Assembly: GCA_011042725.1 (NCBI GenBank)
Contig: DQWD01000109.1
Coordinates: 1-33,205 of the forward strand
DNA from: Candidatus Aminicenantota bacterium
GTDB lineage: Bacteria > Acidobacteriota > Aminicenantia > Aminicenantales > Aminicenantaceae
Reading direction: 5' to 3'
Length of the DNA stretch: 33,205 nucleotides
Position numbers and translations under genes: made by a program. Below the pieces are notes generated by a model that saw nothing but the letters and a program-made list of their open reading frames with translations, had not been told where the DNA came from and ran no database searches. Shown in pieces: positions 19,747 to 30,685 of the stretch (positions within the stretch are counted from its first letter, which is position 1; every line of letters starts with the position of its first letter).

Positions 19747-20394
19747 TCAGTCAAACTCCTCTGCTTGGGCTAAGCTAAACAAAAAAAATCCTTGACCCAG
19801 AAAGGAAATAACGATAATAATCATGCCCCCAACTAACAAAAAGCCCTTTGGAATTAGGGCACTAAACCACTGCTCTTCCCGGGTCAGAAGAAAATTAATA
19901 GCCACCGCCAACGGGGGAATAAAAGAAGCAATTGCCCCGCCTAGGCCAAATTTGACGGCCTTCTTCAACCGGGGTCCCCAGTTTAATTCTTGGCCAGATA
20001 AAGCAATAAAGAAGATTAGAATTAAAGTGGCTGCTAAAAGAGGCAAAAAAGGAATTAGCTGTTCCATCCGAGAAGAAAAAATAATCTCGCCTAAAAAATC
20101 AATGTCAAAAACCCTCAAGACTTCTCGGAAATAAAGGAAACTAATACAGGCAGAGCCAAAAATAGCCCACCCTGTCGGCCGGAGCAATGACTTAAGCTCC
20201 TTTCTTTCCACCCAAGAAAAGAAGGTCACAAAAAACAACAGCCAGCCAAAAGTAGCTAAAAAGGCAAGTAAAAGAAAAACCCGAGCCATATTTAGGTGTT
20301 GAAAAAGATAAGGCCAGATTGTGCCTATTCCTCGATAAAAGAAGAAATAAGAGAGACTGACGAGCGCCAACACTGATGAAGTTTTGACCTTCAT
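19747..20394 (-). CDS. Multi-pass membrane protein of unknown function
   Basis: 215 aa with about six hydrophobic segments; ATG preceded by a GAGAAAAT-type leader. Confidence 0.7.
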   Translation of the reverse strand: MKVKTSSVLALVSLSYFFFYRGIGTIWPYLFQHLNMARVFLLLAFLATFGWLLFFVTFFSWVERKELKSLLRPTGWAIFGSACISFLYFREVLRVFDIDFLGEIIFSSRMEQLIPFLPLLAATLILIFFIALSGQELNWGPRLKKAVKFGLGGAIASFIPPLAVAINFLLTREEQWFSALIPKGFLLVGGMIIIVISFLGQGFFLFSLAQAEEFD

Positions 20395-21080
20395 TTTCTC
20401 CTCACTTTGAGAAGTTTCTCCCTTCTTATTTATAATCTATATCAATTTATTACCTAATTGTAGTGCTTGCGGTTTTTTTACATCTACGAAAATTCCGGGC
20501 AAAAATTCATCATTAATAAAAGAAAACAAAGTTTCAAAAGTTAGGCCTTAATCAAAATTTGCATTTAGAAAAAACTTTGATCTAAATCCATTCCTGGCGC
20601 TTGCCTTTAATCTACCTTGGCAACCACCACAAGACTAGGCGCTTAAAAAAGATAAATGTATAGTTTTCTAACCACCTAAGAGCTCACCCTCCGAAGGAAG
20701 CTTCTCTAAAACCATGGTTGCCTGGGAAATAATGTTTAGCTTGAAGAGTAACATAACTTATAGGAAATTGGCTGAACACAAAAAAATGAAGCCGTTAACC
20801 TATTTCTTTCCCTTTTTTCCTCGTGCTGGGGAAAACGGTGACCCGTCCTATATTAACCGGTTGTCTTGGAAATGATCCAGGCTAAAATAAAGTGCCCATC
20901 ACCATTTTTCCATCACGGTTTTGGAGACGATTTATGATGACTTGATGCCAGTTCTTTCTTTTACACTTCCTTCCTTTTTTTCATTCTAAGGCCTTTTGAA
21001 CTATTCTTTTATCCGTGCCTTCTCTTTCTTCTATTAAATCCGCAAGCCCTCTCTTCAAGAAAAGGCTATATTAAAACCGC

Positions 21081-22427
21081 TTACTTCACTTTTATTTCTA
21101 GTCCGACAGAAAAAACCCAGTTCCACTGTTGGTAACTTTCACTAAAAGGAAGTGGAAATTCTTCAATAGACATGGTTTTATCATCTTCAATGTACTTACT
21201 ATATAGTCCTCCCAACTCGAGATCGATAGAAGGAGACAAGTTAATTCTAGCTCCGACTCCAAAGCTATTACTATCAAGCTCATAACTGAAATCAGTCTGA
21301 TATTCTTCGCTTACCCCTGACTCACTGCGAAGATAGCCACAGCTGAGAGTGATCCTTTTCGTTAAATCAAATTCAAGCCCGACACCAAGATCATAGGTGT
21401 TAGAATCCACTAAATTTTCGCGGCCTTCCCAGTTGGCATTTTTATCAAAGAAGTAAGTATAAGAAACCATAATCCGGAAAGGTTCAGTTAAAGCATACTC
21501 AACGCCCAAAGATAAAATAGCGGGGATATCGTTACGGAATTTGTAGCCATCAGGGTAAAGACCGGTATCGTCCACCTTACTTTCATTTTCTAATTCCACC
21601 TTGGTATTGAACTCATACCTAATGCCTATATTTAACCGTTCACTTGGTCTAATATCTAATCCCACTAAAGGTGTAAAACCCGTGCCCTTCTGGGTAACAT
21701 CTACCGCTTGATCTGAAACTTCAGCAGCCATTTCGGGCATTCCGGCTAAAGTAAAAAACTGAGCCGCCGACATCATTTGGCCACTGGGATTAAGTAAAGG
21801 ATGAAGGGGATTAATCTTAATATTTTCTAAATGCCCTTGATATTTATTCACCGCATAAATATATCTTAGGCCGACAGCAAGCGAAAACATCTCACTAAAA
21901 GCATAGGAAACATTACCTTGAAAACCATAAAAAGCCGACTGTCCTTTAAAGTACATATCAGCCGCATATTTGGTGGTGGGAACTCCCATCATCGCCATCG
22001 ATGCAGGTAAAAGAGAAAGAGGAATCTCGAAGGAAGGTAGCCCGGTGGAAAACTCAGCCGTTCCGCCTCCAGAGTTGGGTCCAAACCCAAAGGACACAGC
22101 CCATTTGTCTTGTTTATAAACAGCAAAAAACGAGGGAAAGATTGGAACTTGAACCTGGCCGACATACTCAGAACTATTTAAAAAGGGAAAGGCATTGATT
22201 ACTGTTTTTTCCTGCTTGATGGTTTGATTATGCAAAGCAAGATGGAAACCATTAGCCAAAAAAGCTGTTCCCGCCGGATTGTAATAGACAGAATCTAACC
22301 GGAGAGAGGCATTCCGAGCTAAAAGGCGGATATACTCGACACTCTGGTTGGTGTTGGTAATGATTGCTCCCGAAACTAAAGAAACACTTAAGAAAGTGAG
22401 CCAAAGGCCGAAGAAGAATTTTTTCAT
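21081..22427 (-). CDS. OmpP1/FadL/TodX-family outer membrane transport protein
   Basis: Signal peptide MKKFFFGLWLTFLSVSLVSG; DSVYYNPAGTAFLANGFHLALHNQ; C-terminal barrel ending in SVGLEIKVK. AAAGGAGGACAG RBS before ATG 22427 supports this start over 22466. Confidence 0.85.
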   Translation of the reverse strand: MKKFFFGLWLTFLSVSLVSGAIITNTNQSVEYIRLLARNASLRLDSVYYNPAGTAFLANGFHLALHNQTIKQEKTVINAFPFLNSSEYVGQVQVPIFPSFFAVYKQDKWAVSFGFGPNSGGGTAEFSTGLPSFEIPLSLLPASMAMMGVPTTKYAADMYFKGQSAFYGFQGNVSYAFSEMFSLAVGLRYIYAVNKYQGHLENIKINPLHPLLNPSGQMMSAAQFFTLAGMPEMAAEVSDQAVDVTQKGTGFTPLVGLDIRPSERLNIGIRYEFNTKVELENESKVDDTGLYPDGYKFRNDIPAILSLGVEYALTEPFRIMVSYTYFFDKNANWEGRENLVDSNTYDLGVGLEFDLTKRITLSCGYLRSESGVSEEYQTDFSYELDSNSFGVGARINLSPSIDLELGGLYSKYIEDDKTMSIEEFPLPFSESYQQWNWVFSVGLEIKVK

Positions 22428-22697
22428 CTGTCCTCCTTTTATAAATCCAGAATTTATTCTCCTCAATTAAGGATTCCTTGCCAATATACTTATTTTTAAG
22501 AGCAATAGCAAAGCTTTTTTAACAAAATCCCCTATTATCCAAGAAGAACCATTAAAATTGGTAAATAACTCGCAAGAAACAAAACCGGTTCCCAAACAGC
22601 GCCTTTCTTCCTCCGTTAAAACATTGTTTGTTGGACATCGGTTCCTCCTTTCCTTCTTTTAAATAACACTTCTTGAACATATCTAATTCATTGGGAT

Positions 22698-23014
22698 CTA
22701 GAAACTGCCATGAAAATGTAAATAGAAAGTTAAAAATTTGTTTGTCACTTCTCGAGGTGGAGGTAGGGGAGCAGTTATTCTCTTGATAAGCTGGCTTGAA
22801 AAATTGTAGATCTCCAACTCGCCTCCCAATCCTTGAGAAAAAAGAACTGTCTCCTGGCCATATAAAGCCCAGAGAAAAAGAGGAGTAAAAGGCAAAGGAG
22901 AATCAGCTTTCTTTCTCCTCCAGGACCACCAAGCTGGATAATCTTCTGTTCTTCTGCCCCCAGCAATGACACAAAAAGACCAAAAATCAAAAAACAAAAA
23001 AATTCCTTGTTCAT
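22698..23014 (-). pseudogene. Frameshifted small exported protein
   Basis: MNKEFFCFLIFGLFVSLLGAEEQKIIQLGGPGGERK (signal peptide frame) continues best in the other frame as ADSPLPFTPLFLWALYGQETVLFSQGLGGELEIYNFSSQLIKRI...FHGSF. Confidence 0.5.
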
Positions 23015-23121
23015 TTTCTTCTCTTTGCCTGGGGAGGATTTCCCTTACAATCCTCCTCTCCGGACTTATATTATAATGTTAATTAGGAGTTAGGCTTTTT
23101 TGTATAAATCTGGAGCTCTTC

Positions 23122-25551
23122 TTAAATTGGAGGCCCAGGGGGTGGCGAAAGCGGCGGAATTAACTTCAATTCAGCCGGGTTCTTCTCAAAAATCTCCAAC
23201 TGGTGAAGAGCATAAAGCAAATGAGCTTTTGTTTTCTCGATGTCAACTCGGGGTAATAGCTCCTCAATCCATTTTCTTAACTGATGCAATTTCAAGCTGG
23301 TTATCGCCCGGACTTGAGTCAAGGCTTCCTCGTCAAGGGCCAAGCGGAAAAGGTGATAAAGCACCACATTGTCGACCACCCGCTTTACCTCATCCAGGGG
23401 AGGCTGGGTAGTACTCTTTTTCCAGCTAGCTTCCAAAATCCGGTCGATAACTTCGCTTAAGCCCGGGTTTTCCGGGTTTCGGCTGTGATAATCGATCAAC
23501 CGCGAAGCCCGGGAGGTTTCTAGAAGAGAGCTTAGCGTAAGATTAGCGGCCGCTTCAGCCGCTCCTAGAGAGTCAAAGGTCGGCCCGGTACGGCCAGCAA
23601 AGGAATCTTTGCTTGACTCAAACCCACTGGGCCGGGGCGGGATGATTTTCCAGATATGCTCGGGAACAAACAAGAAATCGGGCTGAATAGTTTTCAAGAG
23701 AGCCTCCAAGGCCTGGCGCTGCCAGGAAGCACTAACTAGTTGAGGATATGGTTGGTTGTCTCCCCTTACTTTATGAGCATAACTCAACCCGGCTAAAACC
23801 TTGGCTGCGGCTTCAACTTGGTAACGGTGAAAAAAATAAGCGGGCACGAGAATATCAACTAACTGGGCCAGAGGTTGTCCCCAAGGAAGGCGGTTAGCCG
23901 AAAAATTTCGCAGAGCTATCTCTCTAATTTTTATTACTCTTTCTAATTCTTTGACAGGGTCTCGACCGTTATCCCATTGGTGGGCCAAGGGATGAGCTGC
24001 CCCAGAAGAAGTAGCATCGCGGTCTCCCAAATATAGCAAACCGCGGGCAAAAGCTTTGTTTAAAATATCTTGAAGGGCTTGATTTTCGTCCACACCCGGA
24101 GGAAAATCCTGATATCCATAAGCAATACTAACTTTATCCCACTCACCAATTCCTTGGGCATAAGCCTCGGCCAACTCAAGTTCTCCCTGGGAGTTAATTT
24201 TAACCAGAGGGTGGGGATAATCCATGACCGAAGCCCGCTGGTTAACACTAGCCGCATAATTGTGCATCAAGCCTAAAGTATGCCCAACTTCGTGACAGGC
24301 CAGTTGGCGAATCCGGGCCAAAGCCATTTTCTCCAAAAGCGAGGAGTTATCACCATCTTTACTGAACTCACCCATCAGACTTTGGGCAATCAAGTAATCC
24401 TGACGAATCCGGAGCGATCCTAGGGTAACATGCCCTTTAATTATTTCCCCAGTTCGAGGATCGATTACCGCCCCACCATACGACCAGCCTCGGCTTTGTC
24501 GATGGACCCAATTAATCATATTATATCTTATATCCAGTGGATCGGCTCCCTCAGGTAACAACTTCACCCGAAAGGCGTGACGATAGCCTAGAGCTGAAAA
24601 AGCCTCATTCCACCAACTCGCTCCCTCAAGCACAGCGGAACGGATTGGCTCGGGAATACCCCGGTCAACATAATATATAATCGGTTCCACCGGATCACTA
24701 ACTTTGGCGGTTGGATCTTTCTTAGTTAACCGATGGCGACAGATAAAGCGACGAACAAGAGACTCTCTCAAGGGAGTAGAAAAATCGACTACTTGGATAC
24801 TCATAAAACTGGAGCGAGGATCGTAGAAACGAGGCTGATAACCTGGGGGAGGTAGAGCCACCAAGGAATGATGCACCCGAAAAGATATGGCGTGGGAATC
24901 GGGAGTCACCCAGCGTAATCCTCCAGGTGGTTGGCTAGCGGTCGCCGTTAAAACAACTTCTATTTCTGTATTTAAAGGAAAATTTTTACACTCATCCACC
25001 AGGATAGCTGAGCGATTCTGGTCAAGAACATACTTTGCCTGGGTCCGCCGGGACAAGCGCGAAGTAAGCTGCCGGCTATCTCGCAGGAAAAAATTCGTGG
25101 CGTCCACTAGAACACGATCTCCCTCTTCAGCCACAACTTTAAAACTCCAAATGATTGATTCAGCAAAAGATTCGGTGACCACCCGTTTCTCTTCCGGTGA
25201 GCCAAAAATTGCCTGAAAATTATAATTAGGTTGAATCAAAAAAACTTTAGGGCCTACTCGCTTGAATTTAAGCACTTTGGTTGCCCCTAATTGATTCCGG
25301 TCTAAGCCTAGCGAAGTGCTCCCTACCCCAGTTCGACTAGAAGTTACATATAGAAACTCCTTATTCCACTGACTAATCTCTAACCATATTTGACCTGATT
25401 TCTTCTCGATATAAAAGGGAATGAAACCGGGATAAAGAGTCATCCCTTTTACCTGCTCTGCCCAGGAAAGCGTATTCAAGGCCTGAAGTGAAGAAGGAAA
25501 TATTAGCCAGAGACACCCCAATATCAAAAAAATGAATTTTTTTAAACTCAT
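23122..25551 (-). CDS. Large secreted zinc-dependent metalloprotease (metzincin-like, DUF5117-type family)
   Basis: Signal peptide; HEVGHTLGLMHNYAAS zinc motif followed by SVMDYPHP (Met-turn); long flanking domains. Confidence 0.88.
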   Translation of the reverse strand: MSLKKFIFLILGCLWLIFPSSLQALNTLSWAEQVKGMTLYPGFIPFYIEKKSGQIWLEISQWNKEFLYVTSSRTGVGSTSLGLDRNQLGATKVLKFKRVGPKVFLIQPNYNFQAIFGSPEEKRVVTESFAESIIWSFKVVAEEGDRVLVDATNFFLRDSRQLTSRLSRRTQAKYVLDQNRSAILVDECKNFPLNTEIEVVLTATASQPPGGLRWVTPDSHAISFRVHHSLVALPPPGYQPRFYDPRSSFMSIQVVDFSTPLRESLVRRFICRHRLTKKDPTAKVSDPVEPIIYYVDRGIPEPIRSAVLEGASWWNEAFSALGYRHAFRVKLLPEGADPLDIRYNMINWVHRQSRGWSYGGAVIDPRTGEIIKGHVTLGSLRIRQDYLIAQSLMGEFSKDGDNSSLLEKMALARIRQLACHEVGHTLGLMHNYAASVNQRASVMDYPHPLVKINSQGELELAEAYAQGIGEWDKVSIAYGYQDFPPGVDENQALQDILNKAFARGLLYLGDRDATSSGAAHPLAHQWDNGRDPVKELERVIKIREIALRNFSANRLPWGQPLAQLVDILVPAYFFHRYQVEAAAKVLAGLSYAHKVRGDNQPYPQLVSASWQRQALEALLKTIQPDFLFVPEHIWKIIPPRPSGFESSKDSFAGRTGPTFDSLGAAEAAANLTLSSLLETSRASRLIDYHSRNPENPGLSEVIDRILEASWKKSTTQPPLDEVKRVVDNVVLYHLFRLALDEEALTQVRAITSLKLHQLRKWIEELLPRVDIEKTKAHLLYALHQLEIFEKNPAELKLIPPLSPPPGPPI

Positions 25552-26095
25552 CGGTTGTCCTCCTCATTTACTCGCTTCCTTAAAGCTTAAAACTCTATAG
25601 GAAAAAATCAAGCTATTATTGGCTACTAATTCTGGTCCTTACTATAATTTCCTATAACTCCAAATGACAACAATAACTAATTTTTTTGACGTTTGTAGTT
25701 TTCAAAATAAATCTACTTTCGTCACTATCCGAGGCCATCTTTGTTAAACTAAACTTTATGTTGACCAGTGCCATTTACTGTCTAAAAGGCAGTTAAAATA
25801 GCTATAGAGGAGAAAATTTCATAGAAGAAGTCGCCACTACGGTTGATTTAATAAAATTGATCATTACTGTCCCAACGTTTATTAAACGGAAAAAGTTATG
25901 TTGATATTGTTGAAGTTACACGATAAAAAATGGAATTTTGTTTCAAATCGATTATGATATATTTCATTGTAGTTTAATTGAATTCAATAAATTACCCAAA
26001 ATGCAGAAATATCTTTGGGACACGAGTGAAAATTGATTTAAAAAATAGGCTTTGTCCCAACGTGAGGAAAAGGCTTTAATTAGTCAATCTCATTA

Positions 26096-28870
26096 CTATT
26101 TCAATTGCTTCCCCTCGTCTTCCTTGATAACTTCAAACTTAGTAGTCAACACCTCCGTGGTAGTTCCCTTGGCTAAACCTTTAAACCCTGGTTGTTTCCC
26201 ACCAAGGCTGACCTCAAACCAGCCTGGCTCGACCACTCGATACCAATTTTCATCAAGCACCGATAAATCCTCAGGCTTTAACTCAAAAAAGACCCGCTTC
26301 TTTTTCCCCGGTTGGAGATGGATTCTTTTAAATCCTTTGAGTGAACGGATAGGCACCGGCACACTGGCTTCCAAGTCACGAAGATATAACTGCACCACTT
26401 CCTCTCCAGCCCGCTGACCAATATTAGAAACCACAACTGAAACTTTAACCTTCTCTCCAGCTCGAACCTTTTTTGGTACTTGTAAATCAGAGTAATGAAA
26501 GCGAGTATAGCTAAGGCCATAGCCAAAAGGAAAAAGTGGTTCGCCGCGGAAATAACGATAAGTTCGATTCTCCATCCGGTAATCGGTAAACGGGGGTAAT
26601 TGATCTACTGATTTATAGAAAGTAACCGGCAACCTACCGGCCGGATTATAATCACCGAAAAGAACATCAGCAATAGCTTCACCGGCCGCTTGCCCGGGAT
26701 ACCAGGCTTCCAGGATTGCCGGAAGATGAGCCGCTGACCAGTTAACAGCCAGGGCACTGCCATTAAGAAGGACCAGGATGGTTGGCTTTTTCAGGGCCGC
26801 CACGGCCTTGATCAACTCTTGCTGCCTAAGCGGCAGCTCAAGGGTGAGGCGATCGCCCCCTTTAAATCCAGCCACCTCAACCTTCATTTCTTCCCCTTCT
26901 AGCCGCGGAGAAAGTCCCATAAAAAGCACTACTGCTTCTGCCTGGCGAGCAGCTTCCAAAGCTTCAGCCAGTAAATCACGGCCGGGTACTTTCCAGAGTA
27001 ATCGCAAATGAGCATCCCCCGAGCGCTCAAAAAATTCTACTTTTAAACGATAAGGGCGCTGGCCTTCCAAAAATATTTTTCGATGGATCTGGCGTGGATG
27101 ATGAGAACTATTAAATTCGGCTATCAACTCTCCATCCAGATAAATCCTGAAACCATTAAAACCTTCTCCGCCAAGGTAGTATTCGCCGCTGCGGGGCGGG
27201 ACCAGCTCGCCGGTCCAGCGGACACCGAAATTATCATCATCCAGACGTTCATCCGGGGCTCCATCCCACCAGTTGAACTCCAGGCCGGGGTCCAGGCGGG
27301 TAAAGAGCGGCTGGCCGGTCAATCGTCGATTGTCGAAATACTCTCCCACCAATCCCTGAACCCTTTTTCCCTGCCAGTGGCAAAAGAAGTATTCCGGGGG
27401 AATTGTCTCCAGATAAGGCAGACCTTCCGCCCAGTCACACCCCAGAGCGTAGATAACTTTGGTTTGAGGAGAGACTTTTTGTTTCAGGCCGGCCAAGGGT
27501 GTAATCGGGTCCGCCGGAGTGCCATTGTAATTACCCAGCAAAACCTCCACATCATTAGCGTTAGGACCGATCACCGCCAGAGTCCGGATTCGGCGGGAAA
27601 GGGGTAGAATATTCCCTTCATTTTTCAGCAGAACAATTGACTTTCGGGCCGCCTCCCGGGCCAGCTCCCGATGTTCAGCACAATCAACCACTGAATAAGG
27701 GATGGCCATATAAGGCACCATCTCCGGAGGGTCAAACATTCCTAGCCGAAAACGGGCCAGGAAAAGTCGGCGGACCGCCCGGTCGATATCCTCCTCACTC
27801 AACAAGCCCTTCTCTACTGCCTTGACCAGGGTGCGGTAGGTCTGGCCGCAATTAAGGTCACAACCGGCTTTCACCGCCAGGGCGGCTGCTTCGGGAGCGG
27901 TGGGAACAATCTTGTGGTTGTTATAAATGTCATAGATGGCTCCACAGTCGGAAACAACATAACCTTCAAAGCCCCACTCCAGACGAAGAATCCGACCCAG
28001 GAGAAAAGGACTGCCGCAACAGGCTTTGTCCCGGAAGCGATTGTAAGCACACATAATGGAAAAGGCACCACCCTCTTTGACACAGGCCTCAAAATGGGGG
28101 AGATAGGTTTCCCGGAGGTCCCCTTCATCCACCTGGGCATTGAAAGTATGCCGGTCCGGTTCCGGCCCACTATGGACAGCGTAATGTTTCGGCGTGGCCA
28201 CGGTCTTTAAATAGCGGGGATGATTACCCTGGAGTCCCCGGACAAAAGCCACCCCGAGCCGGCCGGCCAGATAGGGGTCTTCACCGTAAGTTTCCATGCC
28301 CCGGCCCCAGCGGGGGTCACGGAAGATATTGATATTCGGCGACCAGAAAGTCAGCCCCTGATATATATTCCGCTTCCCCTGACGGACAAAGTAGTGATGC
28401 TTGGCCCGGGCTTCATCGGAAATGGCCGTGGCCACCTGATAAAGAAGATTGGTATCCCAGGTGGCCGCCAGGCCGATAGCCTGGGGAAAAACAGTGGCCA
28501 GCCCCGCCCGGGCCACCCCGTGTAAACATTCGTTCCACCAGTTGTATTTGGGAATTCCCAGGCGCTCGATGGCCGGAGCATCATGAACCATTTGAGAAAC
28601 TTTTTCTTCGAGTGTCATCCGGGAGAGAAGATCGGCCACCCGAACCTCCCAGGAAAGCTCGGGATTAAGATAAGGCGGCTTCTCTGGTTGCGGCTTCGCT
28701 GACTGGTCAATCATAGAGACGCTTCGAGCCAGACGGTAAGGAGATTGAAAGTTATTTTCTGTGTCCCTCTCCTCGTAAGCGGAGCGACTACTCTCCAAGC
28801 TAAAAACTAAAGCTCCTAAAAAAAGAAGGCTCACCAGAATAACTATTCTTTTTTGGGTTAATTTACTCAT
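26096..28870 (-). CDS. Glycoside hydrolase family 3 (beta-glucosidase/xylosidase-like) with a PA14-like insert
   Basis: GH3 N-domain (VFPQAIGLAATWDTNL, RDPRWGRGMETYGEDPYLAGRLGVAFVRGLQG, VVSDCGAI), PA14-like segment (GLVGEYFDNRRLTGQPLFTRLD...RSGEYYLGGEGFNGFRIYLDGELI), FN3-like C-terminus; N-terminal signal/anchor. Confidence 0.93.
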   Translation of the reverse strand: MSKLTQKRIVILVSLLFLGALVFSLESSRSAYEERDTENNFQSPYRLARSVSMIDQSAKPQPEKPPYLNPELSWEVRVADLLSRMTLEEKVSQMVHDAPAIERLGIPKYNWWNECLHGVARAGLATVFPQAIGLAATWDTNLLYQVATAISDEARAKHHYFVRQGKRNIYQGLTFWSPNINIFRDPRWGRGMETYGEDPYLAGRLGVAFVRGLQGNHPRYLKTVATPKHYAVHSGPEPDRHTFNAQVDEGDLRETYLPHFEACVKEGGAFSIMCAYNRFRDKACCGSPFLLGRILRLEWGFEGYVVSDCGAIYDIYNNHKIVPTAPEAAALAVKAGCDLNCGQTYRTLVKAVEKGLLSEEDIDRAVRRLFLARFRLGMFDPPEMVPYMAIPYSVVDCAEHRELAREAARKSIVLLKNEGNILPLSRRIRTLAVIGPNANDVEVLLGNYNGTPADPITPLAGLKQKVSPQTKVIYALGCDWAEGLPYLETIPPEYFFCHWQGKRVQGLVGEYFDNRRLTGQPLFTRLDPGLEFNWWDGAPDERLDDDNFGVRWTGELVPPRSGEYYLGGEGFNGFRIYLDGELIAEFNSSHHPRQIHRKIFLEGQRPYRLKVEFFERSGDAHLRLLWKVPGRDLLAEALEAARQAEAVVLFMGLSPRLEGEEMKVEVAGFKGGDRLTLELPLRQQELIKAVAALKKPTILVLLNGSALAVNWSAAHLPAILEAWYPGQAAGEAIADVLFGDYNPAGRLPVTFYKSVDQLPPFTDYRMENRTYRYFRGEPLFPFGYGLSYTRFHYSDLQVPKKVRAGEKVKVSVVVSNIGQRAGEEVVQLYLRDLEASVPVPIRSLKGFKRIHLQPGKKKRVFFELKPEDLSVLDENWYRVVEPGWFEVSLGGKQPGFKGLAKGTTTEVLTTKFEVIKEDEGKQLK

Positions 28871-29237
28871 TTCAATCGCCCCTCTTCAAATGTTCATAAA
28901 ATCAGCCCTATTCTATAAAAAGCTTCTCCAGTTTCACAAGAAAAACCATAATTAGCCATTCTCTGGATTAAGTTTACTCTGAGCTTATAGTTTCCGTCTT
29001 TGTTTTTAGCCCTATTTTCTATCTCTCCTTCGTTGGCTGATTGCCCCCAATTTACCTAGACTAAATTAATCGGGCATGGCCATTCCTTTGAGGGGGCATT
29101 CAGAAAAAATTTCAGGCACTAAAATTTGCAGCTCGAAACTCCAAAAGAAATCTCAGAGTTGTGGCCAAAGGGGAAATCCTCTTAGAAAGTCAAACACAAG
29201 ATGAAATAAGTTAACTAAAATAAGTCAAAAAAGTTCC

Positions 29238-29552
29238 TGACACCTATTTAGAGAAAATATTAATCCCCTTGAACAGCCCCAAAAATCCTGGAAATTGACT
29301 CAAGTCGTGGCCATTGGAGAGCAACTCTGGGTTATTACTTCCCAACGCGAAAAAGACAAAGGCGTTCTCATCGATGTCTTTGACGTCTCTGGTCGATATC
29401 TGGATTGCTTTTATTTGAAGCTTCCTCAAAAACAAGAAATGCTTTATGTTACTCTCACCAGAATGGCGGTCGCCGGAGAGTATCTTTACTCCCTGGAGAG
29501 TGAAGCCGACCTGCCCCTCCTCAAAAAGTATCGGCTGGTTAATTTAAAATAA
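29238..29552 (+). pseudogene. C-terminal remnant of a beta-propeller (6-bladed/NHL-like) protein
   Basis: The frame extends upstream of the TTG start: HLFRENINPLEQPQKSWKLTQVVAIGEQLWVITSQREKDKGVLIDVFDVSGRYLDCFYLKLP... No start codon or signal region is present. Confidence 0.55.
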
Positions 29553-29673
29553 CCAAAGCGGACTTTTTCCCCCGGTGAGCATTGAAAATTCCTCTTTTTT
29601 CTTTATATAATCTAAGCAATCCAGCCAAGGGAAGAAATGTTTTTTTACTCATTTTAAGGAGGAGGGATAAAAA

Positions 29674-30025
29674 ATGAGTAAGAGACTGTTATTTACGGTG
29701 AGTATTATTTTGGCCGTGGGGTTCCTCCTCAGCCTAACACTTCTCTCTTTATACTCCAAAGGCTCGAACAAAGTTACGATTAAACTTACGGAGGAACAAA
29801 TCAAGCAGGTCAAAGCCGGGGGGGGGAGCCAAACTAACTCTTCAACTCACCGGCGACCAGCTCCAAACAATTCTTCGTCATATCAAAACATCGTATCTTA
29901 CGGTCAAAGGTGTCGCCATTAATGAAAAATATATCCAAGCAGATAATTCTTTAGTGTTAATCATTGAAGGTGTCATTGTTGAAGCTAACCCCCAGCCTTC
30001 GCCGTTACCTGTCCCCTGCCAATAA
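29674..30025 (+). pseudogene. Small exported/anchored protein, frame broken at a G9 tract (possible phase-variable gene)
   Basis: Strong RBS (AAGGAGGAGGG) and ATG 29674. MSKRLLFTVSIILAVGFLLSLTLLSLYSKGSNKVTIKLTEEQIKQVKAGG, then G9 at 29818-29826; the +1 frame continues GAKLTLQLTGDQLQTILRHIKTSYLTVKGVAINEKYIQADNSLVLIIEGVIVEANPQPSPLPVPCQ to TAA 30023-30025. Confidence 0.7.
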
Positions 30026-30262
30026 GGGAATAATACCTTCTTTAAGTTAAGTTAAATTCAACGAGTATTTCAGTCTCCTTTTCTGCGATATTAAGAGGGA
30101 ATTAATACATTCTTAACGGCTTAATTTTTCTTTACCACCACAGATGGTAAATATTTCAAGCAACCGCCGTTTTAGATTATTACTAGCCCGGTTATTATGG
30201 CAAGTTTCCCCGTTTTTTTGATGGATTTAGGTCAAATAACCAAGGACAAAAGCTTTTCCGCT

Positions 30263-30685
30263 TTAACCTTCTTTTATCTTTATCTCCCAAGTCAGTTCTA
30301 AGGCTTTCTTATAAGTGGCACTTACTCCGCAATATCTATTTTGGGAAAGTTCCACTGCTTTGCGGATTTTCTCCAGCGGTAAATTTTTTCCCTTAAATTC
30401 ATAGATAAGGTGTATTTTAATAAATTGCTTAGGATGTTCGTCAGTTAGATGGCCTTGCACGATTATTCTGAATTCCTGAAAATCAACTCTCATCTTATTT
30501 AAAATAGAGACCACATCTATTCCGGTACAGCCGGCCAAAGAGACAAGCATTAATGGCTTTGGTTGAGGGCCACGATCAGTTCCACCAAACTGGGGAGCAG
30601 CATCAATTATAACTTGATGCCCATCTAAATCTGTGCCAAAAGCCATCCCCCCTAACCAAGTTGAAACAATTGTTTTCTCACCCAT
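30263..30685 (-). CDS. OsmC/Ohr-family protein
   Basis: KPLMLVSLAGCTGIDVVSIL and QNRYCGVSATYKKALELTWEI contain the two conserved Cys contexts of OsmC-like proteins. Confidence 0.9.
   Translation of the reverse strand: MGEKTIVSTWLGGMAFGTDLDGHQVIIDAAPQFGGTDRGPQPKPLMLVSLAGCTGIDVVSILNKMRVDFQEFRIIVQGHLTDEHPKQFIKIHLIYEFKGKNLPLEKIRKAVELSQNRYCGVSATYKKALELTWEIKIKEG

Noticed and set aside
26014-26060. TTGGGAC...GTCCCAA inverted repeat downstream of the GH3 gene
   Set aside because: Only 7 bp with a spacer over 30 nt in AT-rich sequence; not distinguishable from chance.
27083-27607. 174-aa plus-strand ORF inside the GH3 gene (also 26778-27011, 27637-27825, 27914-28210, 28220-28525)
   Set aside because: Antisense to a clearly conserved GH3 coding sequence; long shadow ORFs are expected in its higher-GC part, and the translations look non-protein-like.
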